5,545 nt of DNA from assembly GCA_003519585.1 (NCBI GenBank), contig DOWL01000024.1:1678-7222 (forward strand). Reading direction: 5' to 3'. The number at the start of each line of letters is the position of its first letter. Positions within the stretch are counted from its first letter, which is position 1. The notes beneath the pieces are model-generated. The model searched no databases. It was not told the origin of the DNA and saw only the letters and a list, made by a program, of their open reading frames with translations. Source of the DNA: Nocardioides sp. GTDB lineage: Bacteria > Actinomycetota > Actinomycetes > Propionibacteriales > Nocardioidaceae. Both the position numbers and the translations under genes were made by a program. Below, one piece after another: positions 1 to 5,545 of this stretch.

Positions 1-667
1 CAAGCTGGTCGAGCAGGCGCACGCCGACGGGATGCTCCCGGTGATCTCCTACAAGACCGCCGGAGACGCCGCAGGCGCCGCCAGCGGCCGGTTCAACGCC
101 GTGGCGGAGCAGGCGGCGGCTCGGCTCGCGTCGTACAACCTGCCGACCGCGGTGACCTTCTGGCACGAGCCGTACGGCGACATGGACGGTGCCCGGTACG
201 CCGCCGCGAGCAAGCAGTTGGTGCCGATCTTCAAGCGCGGCCAGCTCAAGGTCGGTCCGCTGCTCAACGGCTGGCTGCTGGACAACAAGCTCTCGACGTT
301 CGCCTCGTTCGCGCCCGACGAACTGCTCGGCCTCTGGGACTGGTTCGGCATCGACACCTACGAGTCGGGCACGATGTCGGCGCCCGGCAAGAACAAGCCG
401 GCCGACCGCGTCCCCAAGATGGCGGCGTTCCTCAAGTCGCGCGGCGCCGGCCACCTGCCCCTCGGGGTCGGCGAGTACAACGGCTACAGCGGCACCACCA
501 TCGCCGCAGCGGGCGAAGCCCTGATGGCCACGCCCAACGTGTGGTTCGGCTGCATGTGGAACTCCACCGGCGGCAAGGGCAACGTCCTCACCGGCGAGCG
601 GCTGACGGCGTTCCAGCGCACGCTGGCCGACCCACGCAGCGCAGCACCGCGTTCAGTTACCGCCTGA
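1..667 (+). CDS. Glycoside hydrolase-like protein (TIM-barrel, clan GH-A/GH26-like), 3' partial
   Basis: The reading frame is open to the left edge (first full codon at base 2) and stops at TGA 665-667, giving the last 221 residues. The true start lies outside the window; the ATG at 32 is internal, since coding sense continues upstream of it. Numbering from base 2, the segment shows FWHEPYGDM with Glu56 (bases 167-169) and GVGEYNGYSG with Glu158 (bases 473-475). An HEP glutamate at the end of one strand and a later strand-end glutamate followed by an aromatic fit the acid/base and nucleophile pair of clan GH-A retaining hydrolases, including GH26-like mannanases. WDWFGIDTYESG and WFGCMWNSTGG look like further barrel strands lined with aromatic residues. 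Substrate and exact family cannot be fixed; an uncharacterised GH-like family is equally possible. Secretion cannot be judged without the N-terminus. The gene converges on the minus-strand pair and shares a terminator with it. Confidence 0.75.
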   Translation, partial: KLVEQAHADGMLPVISYKTAGDAAGAASGRFNAVAEQAAARLASYNLPTAVTFWHEPYGDMDGARYAAASKQLVPIFKRGQLKVGPLLNGWLLDNKLSTFASFAPDELLGLWDWFGIDTYESGTMSAPGKNKPADRVPKMAAFLKSRGAGHLPLGVGEYNGYSGTTIAAAGEALMATPNVWFGCMWNSTGGKGNVLTGERLTAFQRTLADPRSAAPRSVTA

Positions 668-704
668 GCGGACCTGCACCAACCCGCAGCACAGCAGTGC
701 CTTC

Positions 705-738
705 CGTGGCCGCCGGCTCCCCTGAGCCGGCGGCCACG
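705..738. terminator. Perfect 15-bp inverted repeat, likely bidirectional terminator
   Basis: The arms CGTGGCCGCCGGCTC (705-719) and GAGCCGGCGGCCACG (724-738) are exact reverse complements around a CCCT loop. The element sits in the 89-bp gap between two convergent stop codons, 37 bp after the hydrolase stop and 18 bp after the stop of the minus-strand gene. There is no T-run on either side, so it would be a stem-only terminator of the kind common in actinobacteria. It could also act as a transcript-stabilising 3' hairpin. The inverted repeat is seen directly; termination is inferred from position and stability. Confidence 0.8.
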
Positions 739-756
739 TGGCGTTAGTACGACCCG

Positions 757-3700
757 TCAGCGCGGCACGATGTTCACGGACCGGGCCGAGGCCGGGCCGG
801 TGCCGACGGCGTTGATCGCGACCACCTCGAAGCGGTAGTTGCCGGCCGCGAGCGTGAACTCACGCTGCCGCACGCCCGGCCCCAGGACTCGCGAGTCGGT
901 CCGGGAGAGCACGGTCGCGTCGTCGGCCGCCGAGCTCATCCGGAGCGCGGTGACGACGTACCCGGTGATCGCCGAGCCACCCGTGCTCGTCGGTGGCGTC
1001 CACCTCGCGATGGCGGTGAGCGCTCCACCCACGGCGCCCTGGGTGGGCGTCCCGATGACCGGCGGTCCGGGCACGGTGGCTCCGGCGGTCGGGGTCACGG
1101 TGTTCGAGGAGGCCGAGAACGCACCGGTGCCGGCGCTGTTCGTCGCGGCGACCTGGAAGTGGTACGCCGTCCCGTTGATCAGCCCCGTGACCACCAGGCT
1201 CGTCGTGCCGGCGGCGCTGGGCCGCAGCGCGCCGACCTGCTGCTCGGCGTTGTTGAGGACCCGCACCGAGTAACCGGTCACCGGTGAGCCACCGTTGTTG
1301 CCCGGTGCGGTCCACCGCACGGTCGCCGAGGCGTTGCCCTGGCTGGCGGTGCCGATCGTGGGTGCGCCCGGCACCGTGACGACCGGGCCGCCGACGCTGC
1401 CCGGCGTTCCGCCACCGGTCGAGAGGGCCCAGTTGGCGCCGTTGTCGTTGTCGCCACCCAGGGCCTGGAGTTCGAGCGACTGACCGGTGGTCGGCACCGG
1501 CCATCCGGCGCCCCCGTAGGTGACCTGGTCGGCGGTGGAACCGTCCGGCCGAGCCAGCGTGAGCGTGCCCGTGGCCGGAAGGGGGCCGGTGAATCGGTCG
1601 CCCACGAAGACCGTCGAGCCGTAGGTCGCCCGGAAGGTCGGGTCGTTGGCGACGAAGGTCATCGTCCCGCCCGCCGGGATCACGGTGCCCGGCTGCACGG
1701 TCAGGGTCGCCGCGCCCGAGAGGGTCCAGCCCGAGAGATCGATCGCCTGAGCGTGGGGGTTGTAGACCTCGAGGAACTCTGCCCCGTCCCCGGCAGCTGG
1801 AGAGTGCTGGATCTCGTCGATCACGATGTTCGGCGCAGCGGGCTGGTTGCCCGGCACTCGGGCGTCGTTGGCGAAGACCGTGCGACGGGCCTGGATGTCG
1901 TTGAACAGCCGGGTGCGCTGCTGGGCGTAGTTCGGGTTGTTCGGGTAGGGCCAGGCGGCGAAGTCGAGCGCCGCGGTGGCCTGCGCGGCACCGAGCGCGG
2001 CGTCGTACACACCCTCCATCCGGCCGGTCGCGAGCAGGTCGTTGACCAGCGTCCGCAGCCGGCGGAAGTACATGTCACGCCACTGCGGCTGCGCGAGCAG
2101 CGCCCGCATCAGCGCGCTGGTGTTGTCACCTGGCTCGGCGGGGGTGACGAACGTGCTGTCGACCTGGCAGCAACCGCTGCCCAGCGTGTGGTCGAGGTCC
2201 CAGGGGAGGATCGACCAGCGGCCTGTCGTCGGCTCCTGGGCCAGGTAGAAGTTCTTCGAAGAGGAGTCGACGTGCTCGACGATCGCCGTCACGGCCGCAT
2301 AGTTGATCATCTGCGGAAGGTCCGCGCTTCCGAGGAGGCAGTCGCGCTGGGCGTTCCCGGACAGCCGCACGCAGCTCACGAACGCCGACATCATGGAGAA
2401 GTCGGTCTCGTCCGGCGACTTCTTCGAGAACTGCACGTTCACCGGCCTGGTCGAGAACGCGCTCGTCTCCGCCTCGAAGAACTGGTCGTCGTCGTACCCC
2501 CAATGCTCGCGCCAGGTCCCGTCGTAGGTGTCCTGGAGGTTGTAGAGCGCCTGGAAGGCGCCGTTGCGCTGGGCGCGGACGGGGAACATCTGGTGGTCCG
2601 GCACGTTACCGGCGCGTTCGTAGGCGTCCCACGAGACGATCGCGCGACCGTGGGCCTTGTCGGCCCAGTCGGCCTGCAGGTCGAACTCGTCCACCGGGTC
2701 GACGAGCAGCCCCGGCATGGACAGGTCGTAGCCCTGTGGCGTGTGGAACTTCCAGCTGACCTTGGGGTTCTGCCGCGACGCGTGGCCCTTGATGTTCATC
2801 TCGACGTTGTCGATGACCTGGCCGTTGTACGCGATCGCGCCGAAGCGGATGATCTCGTCCTGGGGGTTGGCCACCATCAGGTTGTAGTCGGCGTCGGAGA
2901 TGAACCACTCGATCACGGGGATCGCGCTAGTGATGCCGTGGGCGACGACCACCCCTCGGTAGACGACGGAGTCGTCGACGCGCGGGACCAGGGTCGTCGC
3001 CGTGGCGTTGGTCGCCCGGACCCGGTATCGGAGCAGGTGGCCGGCAGCCGCGCCCGGGATGTTCGCCGTGTAGGTGTCGGCGCCGGCCGCGGTCATCGTC
3101 ATGGTCTGCTCGGCGCCGAAGTCGATGCGATAGAGGAGCTGCGCGGTGGTCTGGCCGGTGATCGTGGCGGTCACGGTGACGGGCTGGTTGGCGGTCGGCG
3201 CGGTCGGGGTCGCAGTCACGTTGGTCACCCGCGGGCCGAGGCCGACCCGCCGGACGGAGTTCGGCGCACCCGGGGTCCGGCGCGGGCCGTTGGTCGCGGC
3301 GGCCCAGTTGAGCGGGTCGTTGTTCTCGAGCGTGGCGTCGATCAGTTCGAGCGAGGGACCTTCGCCGTCGGCCGTCACCGGCCACGGGTCCACGTCGAGG
3401 AACGAGACGCTGTCGATGGTCGCCGCAGTGGCGTCCCGTAGGGCCACCGTCTCGCCGGAGTTGGACAGGTTGCCGCCGTAGACGGCCGCCGGGGCGAAGC
3501 CGTACGTCGCCTGGAACTGGGCGGCGTCCTTGGCCACCACCAGGAAGCCGCCGGCGGCGATGGAGGTGCCGGCCGCGAACGTGAGCGTGATCCCGCTGAA
3601 GGACCACCCGGACAGGTCGACCGGGGTGGTGCCCCGGTTGTAGAGCTCGAGATAGTCGTCGCCGTCGAGGTCGGACACGGCGTGGTACATCATCTCGTTG

Positions 3701-3816
3701 ATCACCACGTCGGTCGGCGCGGCGGTCGCGGGTGGCGACGCGGCCACCGCCAGCCCCGCGGTGATCGTGGTCGCCGCGACCACGAGTCCTGCCAGCGTGC
3801 GTCGTCGTGTTGCCAT
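757..3816 (-). CDS. Secreted CotH-type kinase with two lamin-tail and two fibronectin III domains
   Basis: This 1019-residue exported protein is predicted to phosphorylate extracellular targets. Residues 1-33 form a signal peptide (RRR at 4-6, hydrophobic core, likely cut after TAA|PT). Next come a lamin-tail domain (about 35-190, with DLSGWSFSG), an Ig-like strand-rich domain (about 195-290), the CotH domain (about 298-650), a second lamin-tail domain (about 661-810, with DLSGWTLSG), and two fibronectin III domains (about 814-910 and 915-1019). CotH signatures are NIKGHASRQNPKVSWKF (341-357), VEHVDSSSKNFYLAQ (513-527) and WSILPWDLDHTLG (534-546). Asp517 and Asp540 are 23 residues apart, as I recall for the two key aspartates of Bacillus CotH (228 and 251). 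All four cysteines (482, 493, 549, 550) lie in the kinase domain. No LPxTG motif or C-terminal membrane helix is present, so it is probably released or held non-covalently. The start is set by the signal peptide and a G-rich site 8 nt upstream. It is probably co-transcribed behind the oxidase, 55 bp away. The true substrate is unknown. Confidence 0.9.
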   Translation of the reverse strand: MATRRRTLAGLVVAATTITAGLAVAASPPATAAPTDVVINEMMYHAVSDLDGDDYLELYNRGTTPVDLSGWSFSGITLTFAAGTSIAAGGFLVVAKDAAQFQATYGFAPAAVYGGNLSNSGETVALRDATAATIDSVSFLDVDPWPVTADGEGPSLELIDATLENNDPLNWAAATNGPRRTPGAPNSVRRVGLGPRVTNVTATPTAPTANQPVTVTATITGQTTAQLLYRIDFGAEQTMTMTAAGADTYTANIPGAAAGHLLRYRVRATNATATTLVPRVDDSVVYRGVVVAHGITSAIPVIEWFISDADYNLMVANPQDEIIRFGAIAYNGQVIDNVEMNIKGHASRQNPKVSWKFHTPQGYDLSMPGLLVDPVDEFDLQADWADKAHGRAIVSWDAYERAGNVPDHQMFPVRAQRNGAFQALYNLQDTYDGTWREHWGYDDDQFFEAETSAFSTRPVNVQFSKKSPDETDFSMMSAFVSCVRLSGNAQRDCLLGSADLPQMINYAAVTAIVEHVDSSSKNFYLAQEPTTGRWSILPWDLDHTLGSGCCQVDSTFVTPAEPGDNTSALMRALLAQPQWRDMYFRRLRTLVNDLLATGRMEGVYDAALGAAQATAALDFAAWPYPNNPNYAQQRTRLFNDIQARRTVFANDARVPGNQPAAPNIVIDEIQHSPAAGDGAEFLEVYNPHAQAIDLSGWTLSGAATLTVQPGTVIPAGGTMTFVANDPTFRATYGSTVFVGDRFTGPLPATGTLTLARPDGSTADQVTYGGAGWPVPTTGQSLELQALGGDNDNGANWALSTGGGTPGSVGGPVVTVPGAPTIGTASQGNASATVRWTAPGNNGGSPVTGYSVRVLNNAEQQVGALRPSAAGTTSLVVTGLINGTAYHFQVAATNSAGTGAFSASSNTVTPTAGATVPGPPVIGTPTQGAVGGALTAIARWTPPTSTGGSAITGYVVTALRMSSAADDATVLSRTDSRVLGPGVRQREFTLAAGNYRFEVVAINAVGTGPASARSVNIVPR

Positions 3817-3824
3817 GTGTTCTG

Positions 3825-3829
3825 CCCCC
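3825..3829 (-). promoter_or_regulatory. Ribosome binding site of the CotH-like gene
   Basis: On the minus strand a GGGGG run, within GGCGGGGGCAGAACAC, ends 8 nt before the ATG at 3816. The spacing is good and the match to the anti-Shine-Dalgarno is moderate because it lacks the central A. It supports the ATG that begins the signal peptide. Confidence 0.5.
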
Positions 3830-3861
3830 GCCGTGCTCTGAGTTGTGGGTGGTGGTCCGAG

Positions 3862-3873
3862 AGACGCGCGTCT
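3862..3873. repeat. 12-bp perfect palindrome across the oxidase stop codon
   Basis: AGACGCGCGTCT reads the same on both strands and overlaps the TAG stop (3872-3874) of the oxidase gene at the beginning of the 55-bp gap to the CotH-like gene. With no loop it would form a poor hairpin, so it is not a convincing terminator. It could be a protein-binding site or chance in GC-rich DNA. Confidence 0.3.
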
Positions 3874-5335
3874 ACACGACGCGGACCCAGGGCGCTACCG
3901 ACGGGACGCCGGCGGTGTTGACCGCGAAGAGCATGTAGTAGCCCGGCAGCACCAGCGCGGCGGGCGTGCTCGGCACCTGGGCGGTCACGGTGCTCCCCGA
4001 GACCGTAAACGACAGCGGGATCGAGCGCTGGTTGGTGTCGATCTCGTGGGTGGTCGAGCCGGGTCGGATCAGCACGACGCGCGAGAGGCTGCCCGCGTCG
4101 ACGCTGTCGAAGACCAGTTGCCCGCCGCGGGTGACCGACGCCGGGGTGCCGGTGATCACCGGGCGTGCGCCCTTGAACAGGTACGGCGGCGAGTAGATCT
4201 CGCCGTACCGCGCGAGCGAGCCGTTGTCCTGGCCGGCGCTCAGCACCCGTCCGTCCGGGAGCAGCAGCGCAGTCGCGTGGTACATCCGGCTCGCCTGGTG
4301 CGCGGCCATCGCGGTCCAGGTGCCGGTGGCGGGGTCGTACATCTCGGGGATCTTCACCGGGCGCGTGTACTTGAACGCCGCGCCGCCTCCGACGACCAGG
4401 ACCTTGCCGTCCGGGAGCACTACGGGCTCCGACAGCATCCGGGCGTAGGTCATCGACCCCGTGGAACGCCACCGCGGGGTGGCCTGCGACATGTCGAGCA
4501 GCTCGGCGGTGCGGACCGGCGCCCCGCCTCCTGCGGTGAGGACGCTCATGGCCCCCGGGAGCAGCGCGACCGCGCCGTGCGACCGCTTGCCGGAGATCAT
4601 CGACGCCACCGTGGCCCAGCGGTTGGTGGTGGGGTCGAAGGTGTTGGCCGTCGCCGCCGGGCCGGCCATGAGCACCCTGCCGTTGGCGAGCAGGAACATC
4701 CGGGGGTACTGGCCGACGCTCTTGTTGGCCGTCGTCGGGAGCGTGCGCATGGTGTTGGTCGCCGGGTTGTACTCCTCCACCGTCGTGGAGTTGACGCCCG
4801 GGCTGGCGGTGCCGCCGAAGATCAGGGTTCGACCGTCGGCGAGGCCGACGCTGGTGGGATACCAGCGCTTCTGCTTCATCGGAGTGGTGCGGGTCCAGGT
4901 GCGCGTGACCGGGTCGAAGATGTCGCACTCGACGACGCCGAGCGCGTCCTGCTTCTTCCCGGTGTTGGGGTCATGGCCGCCGGCGATGAAGACACGTCCG
5001 TCCGGCAGCACGTTGTGTGCCGCGCAGAAGACGTCGCGCGGATCGGTGAAGTTCGCCTGGCGGAGCTGCCCGGTCTTCCAGTTCCACGTCGCGACGTACG
5101 ACGTGCGGTCGACGCCCGCCTGGCCCTCGACGTACTGGAAGAACAGCACCTCGTCGGTGTGCATCAACGTGGCGTGGATCGCCACGCCACCCATGTCGAA
5201 CGGCGCCGACCACGCGCCCACCAGGTCGTTCGCCGATGCCGTGTCCGAATAGCGCAGTGCCGCGGTGATCGGAACCGCTGCGGCCGCAGTTCCGATCAGT
5301 GCCCGCCTGCGAAGTTTGGGGTCCGTCTTCGTCAT
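3872..5335 (-). CDS. Exported copper-radical oxidase, galactose/glyoxal oxidase-like (kelch propeller plus DUF1929)
   Basis: This 487-residue protein is predicted to oxidise an alcohol or aldehyde with O2, releasing H2O2, using one copper and a Cys-Tyr radical cofactor. An N-terminal signal has RRRALIG (9-15), a hydrophobic stretch and a likely ASA|ND cut after residue 35; RR-x-Leu-Ile suggests Tat export of a folded enzyme. Kelch motifs of the form LxDGRVxxxGG recur at about 110, 165, 216, 259, 307 and 359, with a weaker one near 58, consistent with a seven-bladed propeller. The C-terminal E-set domain (about 383-487) opens with EIYSPPYLFKGARP. Active-site residues match galactose oxidase motifs: Cys104 in DVFCAAH and Tyr159 in RWYPTS (cross-linked pair), Tyr352-His353 in RMYHATALLLPDGR, and His430 in STTHEIDTNQRSIPL. 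It lacks the N-terminal carbohydrate-binding domain of fungal galactose oxidase, so it is closer to glyoxal oxidase or actinobacterial GlxA, but identity with glxA is not claimed. Two in-frame TGA codons just upstream fix ATG 5335 as the only start that includes the signal peptide. Confidence 0.92.
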   Translation of the reverse strand: MTKTDPKLRRRALIGTAAAAVPITAALRYSDTASANDLVGAWSAPFDMGGVAIHATLMHTDEVLFFQYVEGQAGVDRTSYVATWNWKTGQLRQANFTDPRDVFCAAHNVLPDGRVFIAGGHDPNTGKKQDALGVVECDIFDPVTRTWTRTTPMKQKRWYPTSVGLADGRTLIFGGTASPGVNSTTVEEYNPATNTMRTLPTTANKSVGQYPRMFLLANGRVLMAGPAATANTFDPTTNRWATVASMISGKRSHGAVALLPGAMSVLTAGGGAPVRTAELLDMSQATPRWRSTGSMTYARMLSEPVVLPDGKVLVVGGGAAFKYTRPVKIPEMYDPATGTWTAMAAHQASRMYHATALLLPDGRVLSAGQDNGSLARYGEIYSPPYLFKGARPVITGTPASVTRGGQLVFDSVDAGSLSRVVLIRPGSTTHEIDTNQRSIPLSFTVSGSTVTAQVPSTPAALVLPGYYMLFAVNTAGVPSVAPWVRVV

Positions 5336-5340
5336 ACCTC
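5336..5340 (-). promoter_or_regulatory. Poorly spaced GAGG before the oxidase start
   Basis: The minus strand reads CCTGATGAGGTATGACG around the start. GAGG lies only 1 nt before the ATG, too close for a normal Shine-Dalgarno. In-frame TGA TGA lies just upstream, and no ATG, GTG or TTG occurs in frame before the RRR motif, so this ATG is kept despite the weak site. An out-of-frame ATG (5340-5342) overlaps it. Leaderless or weak initiation is possible. Confidence 0.35.
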
Positions 5341-5411
5341 ATCAGGCGTCAAGGCCAGCCCGCCCGTCATCTCCCAGGTTGGGGAAGTTGGTGGCGGCGG
5401 TCACAACTCAC

Positions 5412-5426
5412 ACGTGCCGCGCACGT
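5412..5426. repeat. Inverted repeat, candidate operator upstream of the oxidase
   Basis: ACGTGC and GCACGT are exact 6-bp inverted arms around CGC, centred about 84 bp upstream of the oxidase start. The size and position suit a dimeric regulator site. The repeat is seen; the regulatory role is inferred and could be chance at this GC content. Confidence 0.3.
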
Positions 5427-5488
5427 CGTCTGGCATCGCCGCCGTCTATGACGGTGTCTAACGTGACGCGTCGTCCCGGGGTGTCTTC

Positions 5489-5504
5489 GCGAGCGGAGCG
5501 AGCG
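5489..5504. repeat. GCGAGCG direct repeat, possible dispersed extragenic element
   Basis: GCGAGCG occurs twice (5489-5495 and 5498-5504) separated by GA, giving GCGAGCGGAGCGAGCG. Similar strings are, from memory, frequent between genes or at gene ends in actinobacterial genomes. Its position just beyond the oxidase upstream region fits an extragenic repeat or the end of a neighbouring gene. Confidence 0.35.
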
Positions 5505-5545
5505 CGCCTCGTGATCGGCCCCATGGCCATGGCGACTGCGAAGCC

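Larger units (their letters stand above)
5341..5545. other. Upstream region of the oxidase gene, no supported gene
   Basis: These 205 bases probably hold the promoter of the oxidase-CotH pair, but no convincing -35/-10 pair could be picked by eye on the minus strand. One minus frame is open from the right edge to TGA 5408-5410 (45 residues, ending RRRARHV) and another to TAG 5458-5460 (28 residues). Either could be the tail of an upstream gene, but the sequences are arginine-rich or of low information and no family is recognised. On the plus strand, GTG 5511 or ATG 5522 could begin a divergent gene, also unsupported. Confidence 0.4.

Noticed and set aside
760..1377. Similar nucleotide stretches around the two fibronectin III domain starts, considered as a DNA repeat
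   Set aside because: The similarity is explained by homologous protein linkers (VPGAPTIGT and VPGPPVIGT) inside one coding frame, not by a separate repeat element.
1753..3441. Long plus-strand open frame (562 codons) opposite the CotH-like gene
   Set aside because: It is rich in Val, Arg, Gly and Asp with no fold-like pattern, lies fully antisense to a gene with clear domains, and is explained by high GC making stops rare.
2927..3607. Minus-strand open frame (226 codons) within the CotH-like gene
   Set aside because: Arg/Gly/His-rich out-of-frame shadow of the lamin-tail and Ig-like region; there is no sign of a frameshift in the main frame.
3702..4928. Minus-strand open frame (408 codons) overlapping the oxidase in another frame
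   Set aside because: Arg/Pro/His-rich shadow of the oxidase frame; no signal peptide, domain or ribosome site.
3845..5461. Long plus-strand open frame (538 codons) opposite the oxidase gene
   Set aside because: Arg/Gly/Val/His-rich translation without motifs; the opposite strand encodes an oxidase with an intact active site.
5521..5532. CCATGGCCATGG palindrome near the right edge
   Set aside because: It is a simple doubled CCATGG with no loop and no nearby feature to give it a role; chance is likely.
5408..5545. Minus-strand frame open from the right edge, possible tail of an upstream gene
   Set aside because: Only 45 residues, arginine-rich, no recognisable family, and a second minus frame is open to 5458 as well, so neither can be preferred.

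Overview
The window is 5.5 kb of very GC-rich DNA with strong third-position GC bias. It carries exported, RRR-type signal-peptide proteins and a terminator without a U-tract. This fits a high-GC actinobacterium, perhaps a Nocardioides-like member of the Propionibacteriales, but the genus is a guess from style, not from a marker gene.

Layout. (1) Positions 1-667, plus strand: the 3' part of a TIM-barrel glycoside-hydrolase-like gene whose 5' end lies outside the window. Both likely catalytic glutamates are visible. (2) Positions 668-756: a short convergent intergenic gap with a perfect 15-bp stem and 4-nt loop, probably a bidirectional terminator. (3) Positions 757-3816, minus strand: a 1019-residue secreted multidomain protein: signal peptide, lamin-tail domain (LTD), Ig-like domain, CotH-type kinase domain, second LTD, two fibronectin type III domains. 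(4) Positions 3872-5335, minus strand: a 487-residue exported copper-radical oxidase of the galactose/glyoxal oxidase type, with the whole catalytic set visible (Cys104, Tyr159, Tyr352, His353, His430). (5) Positions 5336-5545: upstream region of the oxidase with small inverted and direct repeats. No complete gene can be supported there.

How they may work together. The oxidase and the CotH-like gene run in the same direction with only 55 bp between them, so they are probably co-transcribed, oxidase first. Both products are predicted to leave the cytoplasm. The inferred theme is modification of the extracellular matrix or cell surface: an H2O2-producing oxidase acting on an alcohol, aldehyde or glycan end, and a secreted CotH-family kinase on a scaffold of adhesion-type domains. 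The convergent glycoside hydrolase, which may act on a polysaccharide, is compatible with the same theme but is not in the operon. The pairing of a GlxA/galactose-oxidase-like enzyme with a CotH kinase is the most interesting aspect. The individual families are known. No mobile element, CRISPR array, tRNA or rRNA was seen.
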